In this document: positions 24,349-33,063 of the stretch, one piece after another | Position numbering within the stretch: position 1 is the stretch's first letter | Layout: each line of letters starts with the position of its first letter | Assembly: GCF_003122385.1 (NCBI RefSeq) | Contig: NZ_CP029255.1 | Span: forward strand, 558,001-622,000 | DNA from: Flavobacterium crocinum | GTDB lineage: Bacteria > Bacteroidota > Bacteroidia > Flavobacteriales > Flavobacteriaceae | Direction: 5' to 3' | Length of the DNA: 64,000 bases | Notes under the pieces: model-generated | Databases searched by the model: none | What the model was told of the DNA's origin: nothing | Seen by the model: only the letters and a program-made list of their open reading frames with translations | Position numbers and translations under genes: made by a program

Positions 24349-25476
24349 ATGAAAAAAAGTTTATTTGCAATGGCTGCAATATTAGGACTTGCTTTAACAA
24401 GCTGTAGTTCTGATGATAACAAAAACACGAACAACAGTTCTTTTGTTTTAAAAGTTGACGATTTAAAAGGAGAAATTAAAGACGGTACAGTAACTTTAGA
24501 CCCTACTCAAACTTATACTTTAACTGGAGGTTTAATCGTTAAAGGTGGAGCTACTTTAGTAATTCCTGCCGGAACCGTAATCAAAAGTTCTGCTACTGCA
24601 GAAGCAACTTCTTTATATATCGCTGTAGAAAGAAACGCTAAAATCAACATCAATGGTACTGCTGCTAAACCAGTTGTTATGACTTCTGGAAAAGCAACTC
24701 CTGCTCAAAGTGACTGGGGTGGATTAATCATTGCTGGTAACGGTAAAGTAAACACTGGAGACAATGGTACTTCTGAAGTAGGTGGTTTAAGCTACGGAGG
24801 TAATGACAACACAGATTCTTCTGGAAACATTAACTTCTTGAAAATTTCTTACACAGGTTCTAAATATACTGCTGAAAAAGAATACAATGGAGTTTCTTTC
24901 TTCGGAGTTGGTTCTGGAACTGTAGTATCTGATATCTACACTTTCGAAAGTGGTGATGATGCAATTGAGTTCTTCGGAGGAGCTGTAAACGCTACTAACT
25001 TAGTAATGATCAACTCTTATGATGATTCATTAGATTTCGCTGACGGATGGCAAGGTACTGCTACAAATGTTTACATTAGCGGTGTTACTAAAGCTGGTGT
25101 TGAAGGATCTACTAACGCTAAAGATCCTAGTGGAGCTGTTCCAATGACAAATGCTAAAATCAACAACATCTCTATCGTTAAAGGTGGTGCTTCTTTCTTA
25201 GCTGACGAAAAAGCTATCAACTACAAAGAAGGTGGTGGAAAACAAACTTACACAAACTTATACGTTGCTAACGGAATGCCTGCAGATCTTGTAAAATTAT
25301 CTACAGATGCTGGTGTAACTGCTAACTTAGCTGCTGGTAACTTTACTATCACAAACTACACTTTCGGAGCTTCTATCACTAACTTAGCTGGTCCTAAATT
25401 AGCTGGAACAACTACTGGTGCAACTGGTGCTGGTGCTGGTGCTGATTTGCCAACATGGGCTAACTGGACTAAATAA
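24349..25476 (+). CDS. surface lipoprotein, predicted beta-helix, partner of the TonB receptor
   Basis: A 375-residue lipoprotein. The lipobox LTSC has C19 as the lipidated residue, and SSDD (20-23) right after it fits the acidic export signal that sends Bacteroidota lipoproteins to the cell surface. The body is rich in Gly, Thr, Ser and Asn with short repeating beta strands (LTGGLIVKGGATLVIPAGTV, then IKSSA), which suggests a right-handed parallel beta-helix. It lies 206 bp after the TonB receptor and carries the same kind of phased promoter. It probably captures or processes the substrate for the receptor. Homologues are sometimes labelled multidrug transporter, which the sequence does not support. 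Confidence 0.78.
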   Translation: MKKSLFAMAAILGLALTSCSSDDNKNTNNSSFVLKVDDLKGEIKDGTVTLDPTQTYTLTGGLIVKGGATLVIPAGTVIKSSATAEATSLYIAVERNAKININGTAAKPVVMTSGKATPAQSDWGGLIIAGNGKVNTGDNGTSEVGGLSYGGNDNTDSSGNINFLKISYTGSKYTAEKEYNGVSFFGVGSGTVVSDIYTFESGDDAIEFFGGAVNATNLVMINSYDDSLDFADGWQGTATNVYISGVTKAGVEGSTNAKDPSGAVPMTNAKINNISIVKGGASFLADEKAINYKEGGGKQTYTNLYVANGMPADLVKLSTDAGVTANLAAGNFTITNYTFGASITNLAGPKLAGTTTGATGAGAGADLPTWANWTK

Positions 25477-25498
25477 TTAAAAGTTCAATACCAAAATA

Positions 25499-25537
25499 AA
25501 AAAAGCTGTCTGAAAATGTTTTCAGACAGCTTTTTCA
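25499..25537. terminator. Terminator after the lipoprotein gene
   Basis: AAAAGCTGTCTGAAAA pairs with TTTTCAGACAGCTTTT around a 2-base loop, followed by T residues. Confidence 0.9.
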
Positions 25538-25688
25538 TTTTTAGTATATTTTACTCTGAAAATATACTTTTGCTCTAGTAATAACTTCGAGCACAAAATG
25601 TTAAAAAATATCCTAAATTTCAGGATATTTTTTTTTGGCGTACTTTTTGTAATTTTTTTTGTATATTTACGATATCCAAATACACGCG

Positions 25689-26027
25689 ATGGCAAAAAAC
25701 TACTTTTATATTACTTTCTTATTGGCATTTTTCTTTACTGTAAGCGTTTCAGCGCAAGACAGCAAGCAATTACCAAAACCTCAGGAATCTACATCTATTG
25801 AGGGTCTCAGCTTGTACCCTAACCCTGTTACAAATGGAAAAGTGTATATCTCTTCTAAAAACGATTTAGAAAAGGAAATTATTGTGTTTGACATCTTAGG
25901 AAAAAAAGTATTGCAGGCTCATTTGGTATCTAAAGAACTCAATGTTTCGGATTTGCCTCCGGGAGTTTACATTATAAAAATTAGCGAGCAAAACGCATCT
26001 ACAACTCGAAAACTCATTATACGATAA
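25689..26027 (+). CDS. minimal T9SS type A sorting-domain protein
   Basis: A 112-residue protein with a signal peptide (1-22, ending VSAQ) and then almost only a type IX secretion C-terminal domain. LSLYPNPVTNGKVYI (40-54), ILGKKVLQAHLV, LPPGVYIIKI and the terminal KLIIR are the conserved blocks. Only about 14 residues separate the signal peptide from the sorting domain, so there is no passenger enzyme. The ATG at 25689 gives the correct signal peptide. It may be a small surface protein, a decoy or adaptor for the T9SS shuttle, or the remnant of a larger cargo gene. A strong terminator follows. Confidence 0.85.
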   Translation: MAKNYFYITFLLAFFFTVSVSAQDSKQLPKPQESTSIEGLSLYPNPVTNGKVYISSKNDLEKEIIVFDILGKKVLQAHLVSKELNVSDLPPGVYIIKISEQNASTTRKLIIR

Positions 26028-26030
26028 TAT

Positions 26031-26055
26031 AAAAAAGCTCTTTAGAGCTTTTTTT
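26031..26055. terminator. Terminator after the sorting-domain gene
   Basis: AAAAAAGCTC pairs with GAGCTTTTTT around TTTA. It starts 4 bp after the stop codon. Confidence 0.85.
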
Positions 26056-26155
26056 AGTTTACAGTATTCAGCATTTTAGTAATCAGTATCATTGTAACGT
26101 GTAAATCTTGACATAAACTGAACACTAAAAAACTAAACACTGAACACTAAAAACA
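26050..26155. repeat. CAGTATTCAG / TTAGTGTTCAG repeat tract
   Basis: CAGTATTCAGCATTTTAG at 26053 is followed by inverted-sense copies AACACTAAAAAAC and TGAACACTAAAAAC up to 26154. It is the same family as at 2059-2264. Confidence 0.65.
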
Positions 26156-26156
26156 A

Positions 26157-26164
26157 TATCTTTG
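26157..26164 (+). promoter_or_regulatory. -7 box of the LuxE-like gene
   Basis: TATCTTTG is a perfect TAnnTTTG, only 13 bp before the TTG start, so the leader is very short. Confidence 0.6.
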
Positions 26165-26177
26165 CAAAAAAAAAGTT

Positions 26178-27158
26178 TTGATTACAGCCAACGATATCTT
26201 TACCATTTCGAGTCAGAAACAATTTGAAAAAATAGCATTAAAAGTGTTTCGTTTTCAGCACGAGAATAACAAAGTGTATCGTGATTTTTGTGATTTTCTA
26301 AAAGTAAATCCACAGCAGGTAAAATCATTACAGCAAATTCCTTTTTTACCCATTCAGTTTTTTAAGAGCCACGATGTAGTTTCGAATAACGATCCTGCCC
26401 AAGTTACTTTTACCAGTAGTGGTACAACCGGAATGATTACAAGCCGGCATTTAGTGACCGATGTTTCCCTATATGAGGAAAGTTACCGCAAAGGATTTTC
26501 TCAGTTTTATGGCAACATTGAAGATTACGTTGTTTTAGCCCTTTTACCATCTTATTTGGAGCGTGAAGGTTCTTCGTTAATTTATATGGTAGAAGACCTG
26601 ATAAAGCTCTCGAATCAGCCTGAAAGCGGATTTTATCTGCACAATCACGATGACTTAATCAAAAAGTTAACAGAATTGGATGAAGCAGGACAAAATGTAA
26701 TCTTAATTGGAGTTACTTATGCTTTGTTAGATTTAATCGAAAAGCACCAATTCAACCTTCAGAATACCATCATTATGGAAACTGGAGGAATGAAAGGAAA
26801 ACGCAAAGAAATGATTCGTGAAGAATTACATGAAATCTTATGTAAAGGTTTTGGCGTTTCTTCTATTCATTCGGAATACGGAATGACCGAACTTTTGGCA
26901 CAGGCATATTCTTTAGGAGAAGGTATTTTTGAATGTCCGTCCTGGATGAATATTTTGGTTCGTGATCCTGAAGATGCACTTAAATATGTAGATAATGGAA
27001 AAACCGGCGGAATCAATGTTATTGATTTAGCCAATATTAATTCCTGTTCATTCATTGCAACCCAGGATTTAGGCAAAAAATATCCCAACAACTCTTTCGA
27101 GGTATTGGGACGTTTTGATAATTCTGATATTCGTGGTTGTAATTTGATGGTGCTTTAA
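26178..27158 (+). CDS. LuxE-like acyl-protein synthetase / adenylate-forming enzyme
   Basis: A 326-residue enzyme of the LuxE family (acyl-protein synthetase, part of the adenylate-forming superfamily). The ATP-binding loop FTSSGTTG is at about residues 76-83, and SEYGMTELLAQAYS (about 233-246) matches the second adenylate-binding motif. It probably activates a carboxylic acid as an acyl-adenylate. There are no luciferase or reductase genes, so bioluminescence is not implied; flavobacteria often carry this gene singly. The start is TTG at 26178, since no ATG lies in frame nearby and the promoter box is just upstream. Confidence 0.82.
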   Translation: MITANDIFTISSQKQFEKIALKVFRFQHENNKVYRDFCDFLKVNPQQVKSLQQIPFLPIQFFKSHDVVSNNDPAQVTFTSSGTTGMITSRHLVTDVSLYEESYRKGFSQFYGNIEDYVVLALLPSYLEREGSSLIYMVEDLIKLSNQPESGFYLHNHDDLIKKLTELDEAGQNVILIGVTYALLDLIEKHQFNLQNTIIMETGGMKGKRKEMIREELHEILCKGFGVSSIHSEYGMTELLAQAYSLGEGIFECPSWMNILVRDPEDALKYVDNGKTGGINVIDLANINSCSFIATQDLGKKYPNNSFEVLGRFDNSDIRGCNLMVL

Positions 27159-27191
27159 AAATTTTAATTGGTTTTGAAATCAATTAAAAAG

Positions 27192-28487
27192 TTAAACCAC
27201 TCTAATCACAAAATAGTTTTTCTTTCCACTTTGCAATAACACAAACTGATTGTTGATTAAATCGTTTGTTGTCAAAGTAAAATCTTCTTTTATTTTTTCT
27301 CTGTTTACCGAAATAGAATTTGCTGTCAAAGCTCTTCTTGCTTCTCCGTTAGATTTAAAGAAACCTGTTTTTTCGTTTAAAACAGTAATAATATCCAATC
27401 CGTTTTCTAAATCTGCTTTTGCGATTTCAGCTTGTGGAACTCCGTCAAAAACTTCTAAGAATGTTGCTTCATCCAGTTTCTTCAAATCTTCAGCTGTTGA
27501 ATTTCCGAATAATATATTGGATGCCTGAATTGCTTTTTCTAATTCCTCTCTGTTGTGAACAAAAACAGTAATTTCTTCAGCCAGTTTCTTTTGTAAAACT
27601 CTTAAATGCGGCGCTGTTTGATGTTCAGCAATTAATGCATCAATAGTATCTTTATCCAAGAAAGTAAAGATTTTGATATATTTCTCTGCATCAACATCTG
27701 TTGCATTTACCCAAAACTGGTAGAATTTGTATACAGAAGTTTTATCTGCATCCAACCAAACATTTCCTCCTTCAGATTTTCCGAATTTAGAACCGTCTGC
27801 TTTTGTAATCAAAGGCGTTGTCAAAGCATAAGCTTTAGCATTCTCACCTCCCATTCTGCGTACTAATTCTGTTCCTGTGGTAATATTACCCCATTGATCA
27901 GAACCTCCCATTTGCAGGACGCAATTGTTGTTTTTATATAAATGATAAAAATCGTAACCCTGAATTAACTGATATGTAAACTCCGTAAAAGACATTCCCT
28001 CGCCTTCTCCGCTAAATCTCTTTTTTACAGAATCCTTAGCCATCATATAATTTACAGTGATACGTTTTCCAACTTCACGTGCAAAATCGATAAAAGAGAA
28101 TTCTTTCATCCAATCGTAGTTATTTACCATTACTGGTGCATTTGCTTCGGTTGAATTAAAATCTAAGAAACGAGACAAGACACTTTTGATTCCGGCCACG
28201 TTTTTAGCTAAAGCTTCTTCATCAAGCAAGTTTCTTTCATCAGATTTACCAGAAGGATCTCCAATCATTCCAGTTGCTCCACCTACTAAGGCAATCGGTC
28301 TGTGACCAAAATTCTTTAAGTGAACCAATAAAATAATCTGAACCATACTTCCAATATGCAGTGAATCTGCCGTTGGATCAAAACCGATATACGCAGAGGT
28401 AGCTTCTTTTAGTAATTGTTCTTCCGTTCCAGGCATACTATCATGATATAACCCGCGCCATTTTAATTCTTCAACTAGATTCTTCAT
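27192..28487 (-). CDS. tyrS: tyrosyl-tRNA synthetase
   Basis: This class I synthetase charges tRNA-Tyr. The HIGH-type motif is HIGS within [13 protein letters not shown] (about 35-47), and the KMSKS-type loop is KFGKSEGG (about 232-239). An S4-like RNA-binding domain forms the C terminus ([19 protein letters not shown]). At 431 residues it is full length for the bacterial TyrS type. It is transcribed alone, with a TACATTTG promoter box on the minus strand (28513 down to 28506) only 19 bp before the start. Confidence 0.97.
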   Translation of the reverse strand: MKNLVEELKWRGLYHDSMPGTEEQLLKEATSAYIGFDPTADSLHIGSMVQIILLVHLKNFGHRPIALVGGATGMIGDPSGKSDERNLLDEEALAKNVAGIKSVLSRFLDFNSTEANAPVMVNNYDWMKEFSFIDFAREVGKRITVNYMMAKDSVKKRFSGEGEGMSFTEFTYQLIQGYDFYHLYKNNNCVLQMGGSDQWGNITTGTELVRRMGGENAKAYALTTPLITKADGSKFGKSEGGNVWLDADKTSVYKFYQFWVNATDVDAEKYIKIFTFLDKDTIDALIAEHQTAPHLRVLQKKLAEEITVFVHNREELEKAIQASNILFGNSTAEDLKKLDEATFLEVFDGVPQAEIAKADLENGLDIITVLNEKTGFFKSNGEARRALTANSISVNREKIKEDFTLTTNDLINNQFVLLQSGKKNYFVIRVV

Positions 28488-28543
28488 TTTTTAAAATAAT
28501 TTGCGCAAATGTAATCAATGTCAATGGTAATGGCAAAAAAGTC

Positions 28544-28640
28544 TGCCACGAAGACACTAAAGCATAAAGTATTTGTTCTTTTACTATGAAAGTATCATGT
28601 AAAATAAAAAACTTTGCGCCTTAACGCCTTTGTGGCAAAG
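28544..28640. repeat. GCCACGAAG...CTTTGTGGC inverted-repeat element
   Basis: TGCCACGAAGACACTAAAGC (from 28544) is matched in inverse by GCGCCTTAACGCCTTTGTGGCA (28616-28637). The 97-bp element lies between the divergent tyrS and epimerase genes. The same ends occur around the GxxExxY gene at 63193-63919. Confidence 0.75.
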
Positions 28641-28711
28641 TCCAAAAAAACCTTTGCAACTTTGTATCTCTGTAACTTTGCACCTTAAAAGCAAAAACTT
28701 ATCTTTACAAA

Positions 28712-29710
28712 ATGGTATTAGTAACTGGAGGAACTGGTTTAGTCGGCGCGCATTTATTACTTCATTTAATTGAAAATGGAGAAAATGTTCGGGCAATTTA
28801 CAGAAGTCAAAACAACATCGCGAAAACCAAATCGGTTTTTGATTTTTATAAAAAAACAGATTTGTTTGAAAAGATTAATTGGCTTGAAGCCGATATTCTG
28901 GACGTTCCTTCACTTGAAACCGCTTTTATCGACATTACACAAGTTTACCATTGCGCCGCTTTGATTTCGTTTGACCCAAAAGACGAAGAAAACCTTAGAA
29001 AAACCAATATTGAAGGAACTGCAAACATGGTCAATTTTTCTATAGCCAAGGAAATAGAAAAATTCTGTTTTATAAGCTCCATTGCCGCTTTAGGTGATAT
29101 TGCGCCCCACGAAACACACATTACAGAAGAAACAGACTGGAATCCCGAAAAACCGCACAGCGATTACGCCATCTCTAAATACGGAGCTGAAATGGAAGTT
29201 TGGCGCGCACAGCAAGAAGGCTTGAATGTTATTATTGTAAATCCGGGTGTTATTTTAGGCCCGCCAAAAATGATGCATGTTTTTGAACAAGGAAGTAGTG
29301 AGATTTATCAAAAAGTAGCAAAAGGCCTTTCGTTTTATACTCTTGGAAGCACTGGTTTCATTACTGTTGATGATGTTGCCGCAATAACTTTTAAATTAAT
29401 GAAAAGTGACATCGTAAACGAACGCTTTACTTTAATTGCAGATAATATAGTTTTCAAAGATATTCTGGATACTGTTGCTGATACTTTAAAAGTAAAAAGA
29501 CCTCATATTCATGCTAAACCATTTTTCATGAATACTTTATGGATTTTGGATGGAATATTTTCAACTTTATTTTTCAAAAAAAGAAGTATTACCAAAGCAA
29601 CTGCAAAAGCTTCTTATTCTAAAAATTTGTATTCTAACGAAAAAATAAAAACCGCTCTGAGAACGGTTTTTACTGATGTTCATTATTATATTAAAAACAG
29701 TTTTATTTAA
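28712..29710 (+). CDS. NAD-dependent epimerase/dehydratase (extended SDR)
   Basis: A 332-residue extended short-chain dehydrogenase/reductase. The nucleotide-binding loop GGTGLVG is at 6-12, and the catalytic YAISK (Tyr and Lys four residues apart) at about 152-156, with SSIAA upstream for the Ser. The substrate is probably a sugar nucleotide or an isoprenoid/steroid-like alcohol; sequence alone does not decide. The -7-like box TATCTTTA ends 4 bp before the ATG, so the mRNA may be nearly leaderless. The 3' end overlaps the convergent DUF4296 gene by 8 bp. Confidence 0.88.
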   Translation: MVLVTGGTGLVGAHLLLHLIENGENVRAIYRSQNNIAKTKSVFDFYKKTDLFEKINWLEADILDVPSLETAFIDITQVYHCAALISFDPKDEENLRKTNIEGTANMVNFSIAKEIEKFCFISSIAALGDIAPHETHITEETDWNPEKPHSDYAISKYGAEMEVWRAQQEGLNVIIVNPGVILGPPKMMHVFEQGSSEIYQKVAKGLSFYTLGSTGFITVDDVAAITFKLMKSDIVNERFTLIADNIVFKDILDTVADTLKVKRPHIHAKPFFMNTLWILDGIFSTLFFKKRSITKATAKASYSKNLYSNEKIKTALRTVFTDVHYYIKNSFI

Positions 29711-30188
29711 TCTGTCTTCTGTGTTTTCTTTGCTCCATTTTAATGGAATCAAGATTAATTTTCGGAACCGTTTTTCGAATTGAATCTTCTTTTTTCAATT
29801 CTTTTGGCTTATTCTTATTTGCTTTAGCTGCTTTTTTCTCATCAATTTTAGCCAGGGAATCTGCTGCTCTTTGATTTACCGCTATTCTTTTATTCACTTC
29901 AGCAAACATATCACTATACTTTTCATAATCTGAAGCATAGTACATGTTATTCTGAGCAAACTGAAGACTGTCTACTTTGTATTTCTTCAAAATAAACTTT
30001 GTTGGATCGCTCTCTACCGAATCTAAAGACAAGGGCTTTTGATAACGCATAGCTTCCAAAAGCGATAAATCATACATAATATCAATCATCTTTTCTTTCT
30101 CAATAAGTTTTGCAGGCTCTTTTACGAGCTCTTTCTTGCAGCTTACAGAAAGAAATAAAACCAATACTATTACTATAAAATTCTTCAT
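29703..30188 (-). CDS. DUF4296 lipoprotein
   Basis: A 161-residue lipoprotein with lipobox VSCKK (lipidated C17). Residues about 30-120 match the DUF4296 pattern (KMIDIMYDLSLLEAMRY, then a KYKVDSLQFAQNNMYYASD stretch), followed by a Lys-rich charged tail. Function is unknown; flavobacteria usually encode it beside dihydroorotase and the DPM-like glycosyltransferase, as here. It follows pyrC by 9 bp, so the two share an operon. Confidence 0.85.
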   Translation of the reverse strand: MKNFIVIVLVLFLSVSCKKELVKEPAKLIEKEKMIDIMYDLSLLEAMRYQKPLSLDSVESDPTKFILKKYKVDSLQFAQNNMYYASDYEKYSDMFAEVNKRIAVNQRAADSLAKIDEKKAAKANKNKPKELKKEDSIRKTVPKINLDSIKMEQRKHRRQIK

Positions 30189-30197
30189 AGTTGTTTT

Positions 30198-31538
30198 TTA
30201 TCTGTCAAACAATAATCTTTTTCCGGCTCTGGTATCTTTTACTTTAAAATTATTATACACCAATTCTCCGTTTACAAAAGTATGCGTAATTCTGGATTTA
30301 AAAGTATATCCTTCAAAAGGAGACCATCCACATTTATAAAGAATGTTTTCTGATTTTACATTCCACGGCAAACTTGGATTTACGATTACTAAATCGGCAT
30401 AATATCCTTCTTTGATAAACCCTCTTTTTTCGATTTTAAAAAGTTTAGCCGGATTATGGCACATTTTCTCCACGATTTTCTCCACGCTGATTTTCCCCTG
30501 ATGATGTGCTTCAAACATGGCCACAACCGCATGCTGTACCAACGGACCTCCAGAAGGCGCATTTAAGTAAGACTGCATTTTTTCTTCTTTTGTATGAGGA
30601 GCATGATCTGTTGCAATAACATCGATTCTTCCATCATTTAAAGCTTTCCAAAGTTCTGCACGATCATCGGCTGTTTTAACTGCAGGATTCCATTTGATGA
30701 AATTTCCTTTTGTTTTATAATCTTCATCTGTAAACCAAAGATGATGCACACAAACCTCAGCGGTAATTTTTTTCTCTTCTAACGGAATTTTATTGGTAAA
30801 TAATTCCATTTCTTTCGCTGTTGAAAGGTGAAAAATATGCAATCTCGCTCCGGTTCTTTTAGCTAAAGCCACCGCTTTTGAAGAAGAAATATAACAAGCT
30901 TCAGCACTTCTGATCAAATTGTGAGCCGTTACAGGAACGTCATCTCCATATTGTTCTTTAAATGCTGCAAGGTTATTCTTGATAGTCGTTTCATCTTCAC
31001 AGTGAACTGCAATTAACATTGGAGTGCTTGAAAAAATCTTTTCTAAAACTGCTTCATTATCTACCAGCATATTTCCTGTTGAAGAGCCTAAGAAAATTTT
31101 AATTCCGGCAACATTTTTTGGATTGGTTTTTAAAACTTCTTCCAAATTATCATTTGTTGCTCCCATCATAAACGAATAATTCGCAAATGATTTTTGAGAA
31201 GCTATCTGATATTTATCTTCTAATATTTCCTGAGTAACTGCATTGGGAACCGTATTGGGCTGTTCAATGAAAGAAGTAATTCCCCCTGCAACAGCAGCTC
31301 GGGATTCAGACTCAATATCTCCTTTATGCGTTAATCCCGGTTCTCTGAAATGTACCTGATCGTCTATTGCTCCCGGCATTAAATAATTACCTTCGGCATC
31401 TACAACAATACAATCTGATGTTTTTAATGAAATGCTGTCCGCAATTTCAACAATCAGATCGTTTTCAATTAAAACATCACCTTCAAAAATTGTCCCTTCG
31501 TTTACAATTTTGGCATTTTTTATTAAAATCCTATTCAT
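30198..31538 (-). CDS. pyrC: dihydroorotase
   Basis: This amidohydrolase interconverts carbamoyl-aspartate and dihydroorotate in pyrimidine synthesis. The metal-binding N-terminal motif reads DQVHFREPG (60-68), with Gln61 where most dihydroorotases have the first His of HxH; H63 is kept. The carbamylated lysine is probably K147 (GIKIFLGSS). Further ligands are in AVHCED, HIFHLS and the catalytic ATDHAPHT. From memory, the Gln form is usual in Bacteroidota enzymes, including one with a known structure from Porphyromonas, so it is not a defect. At 446 residues it is full length. It lies between the DPM-like and DUF4296 genes in one minus-strand operon. Confidence 0.95.
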   Translation of the reverse strand: MNRILIKNAKIVNEGTIFEGDVLIENDLIVEIADSISLKTSDCIVVDAEGNYLMPGAIDDQVHFREPGLTHKGDIESESRAAVAGGITSFIEQPNTVPNAVTQEILEDKYQIASQKSFANYSFMMGATNDNLEEVLKTNPKNVAGIKIFLGSSTGNMLVDNEAVLEKIFSSTPMLIAVHCEDETTIKNNLAAFKEQYGDDVPVTAHNLIRSAEACYISSSKAVALAKRTGARLHIFHLSTAKEMELFTNKIPLEEKKITAEVCVHHLWFTDEDYKTKGNFIKWNPAVKTADDRAELWKALNDGRIDVIATDHAPHTKEEKMQSYLNAPSGGPLVQHAVVAMFEAHHQGKISVEKIVEKMCHNPAKLFKIEKRGFIKEGYYADLVIVNPSLPWNVKSENILYKCGWSPFEGYTFKSRITHTFVNGELVYNNFKVKDTRAGKRLLFDR

Positions 31539-31548
31539 CGTGGTTGGT

Positions 31549-32274
31549 TTATAATGAATTGACTAATTTTCTTAATCTTAGCGAAATTACTCCAAGTATT
31601 GCTTCTTTAATAATGGCATTACTCATTTTAGAAACTCCTTTTGTTCTGTCTGTAAAAATAATAGGAACTTCTGTGATTTGAAATTTAGCGCAGTATGTTC
31701 TGTATTTCATTTCAATTTGAAACGCATACCCCACAAATTTTATTTTATTCAGATTGATTTTCTCCAGAACTTCTCTTTTGTAACACACAAAACCGGCTGT
31801 AGCGTCGTGAATCTTCATTCCGGTAATAAATTTTACATAAACCGAAGCAAAGTACGACATCAAAACGCGGCTTAAAGGCCAGTTCACCACATTTACCCCT
31901 TTTACATAACGAGAACCAATTGCTAAATCTGCTCCACCAAAATGGCAGGCATCATACAGCTTTTCAAGATCATTAGGATTGTGAGAAAAATCGGCGTCCA
32001 TTTCAAAAATGAATTGATACTCTCTTTCCAATGCCCATTTAAACCCGTGAACATAAGCGGTTCCTAAACCGGATTTTTTAGTTCTTTGTTCTAAAAAAAG
32101 TTTATCCGGAAATTCTTCCTGTAAAGCAATTACTTTTTTTGCTGTATAATCGGGAGAATTATCATCGATAATCAGTAAATGAAAAGCTTTATGCTGTGAA
32201 AGTACAGCTCTTACTATACTTTCTATGTTCTCGATTTCGTTGTATGTGGGAATTATGACAATACTATCATTCAT
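31549..32274 (-). CDS. polyprenol monophosphomannose synthase-like glycosyltransferase
   Basis: A 241-residue GT2-family enzyme. PTYNEIENIE (9-18) binds the nucleotide, DDNSPD is at about 37-42, and MDADFSHNP (about 92-100) is the DxD-type metal and donor site. It resembles dolichol-phosphate mannose synthase and probably moves mannose or another sugar to a polyprenyl phosphate for surface glycan or protein O-glycosylation, which Flavobacteria are known to perform. There is no C-terminal membrane domain. It starts the operon with pyrC (10-bp gap). Confidence 0.9.
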   Translation of the reverse strand: MNDSIVIIPTYNEIENIESIVRAVLSQHKAFHLLIIDDNSPDYTAKKVIALQEEFPDKLFLEQRTKKSGLGTAYVHGFKWALEREYQFIFEMDADFSHNPNDLEKLYDACHFGGADLAIGSRYVKGVNVVNWPLSRVLMSYFASVYVKFITGMKIHDATAGFVCYKREVLEKINLNKIKFVGYAFQIEMKYRTYCAKFQITEVPIIFTDRTKGVSKMSNAIIKEAILGVISLRLRKLVNSL

Positions 32275-32365
32275 TTTTTCTGGGTAATTTCACGGCAAAA
32301 GTAAACTTTTTATAGCATTTGATTCATAATAAATATATAATAAAAGTATTGCATCAAAAAATTAC

Positions 32366-32373
32366 TAATTTTG
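32366..32373 (+). promoter_or_regulatory. -7 box of the DUF4271 gene (near-leaderless)
   Basis: TAATTTTG is a perfect TAnnTTTG, and only seven bases separate its last G from the ATG at 32381. The transcript would start at or next to the initiation codon. Confidence 0.6.
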
Positions 32374-32380
32374 TAACGCT

Positions 32381-33049
32381 ATGATTGAACAACTTCATCC
32401 TCGAATTCTGGAAAACAAAGACTGGGCAACACTTTTATTTGTGCTGACCTTTGCTGTTGTTGCCATGACAAAATCGGCTTACGAAACTAGATTCAGTGAA
32501 TTTAGTAAACTTATTTTTTCTGATAAATATGCTAAGATTTATCGTGACAACAGTCACATGAAAAGCAGTTTTACAGTTGGTTTGTTTTTTGTACAGATTG
32601 TCTCGTACGCATTTTTCATTCAGCTTACGATGAACATTTTTGGATATGCTTCTAAAACCGACTGGATTTTGTTTATTCAGATTGCCACTTTCCTTCTTTA
32701 TTTCATTTTAGGAAAATATTTAATCGAGAAAATTGTAGCCACTTCCTTTAATATTGATGATTTTGTAGAGCTTTTTAACTTACAAAAAGTAACTTACAGG
32801 ACTTATATCGGCGTTTTAATCCTTCCAATTAACGCTATTTTGTTCTATTACAATAATATTCCGCAAATTATACCGCTTGGAATCATTGGTATTTCGCTGT
32901 GTATTAGCGTATACTCTTACTTTATTTCAATTAAAACATATCAAAACGTAATAATCGGCAAGTTATTTTATTTTATTTTGTATCTTTGCGCTCTTGAAAT
33001 AGCCCCTTATTATTTTCTTTATTATTGGATAACAAAAGGGAGTGCTTAG
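32381..33049 (+). CDS. DUF4271 membrane protein
   Basis: A 222-residue inner-membrane protein with about six predicted helices, matching the DUF4271 family restricted to Bacteroidota. A conserved feature is the cytoplasmic stretch near the N terminus (YAKIYRDNSHMKSSFTVGLF). It sits directly before the hemD-like gene (15-bp gap), an order common in flavobacteria, which hints at a link with heme or cell-envelope metabolism. The biochemical role is unknown. Confidence 0.85.
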   Translation: MIEQLHPRILENKDWATLLFVLTFAVVAMTKSAYETRFSEFSKLIFSDKYAKIYRDNSHMKSSFTVGLFFVQIVSYAFFIQLTMNIFGYASKTDWILFIQIATFLLYFILGKYLIEKIVATSFNIDDFVELFNLQKVTYRTYIGVLILPINAILFYYNNIPQIIPLGIIGISLCISVYSYFISIKTYQNVIIGKLFYFILYLCALEIAPYYFLYYWITKGSA

Positions 33050-33063
33050 AAAATGTTTATAAT

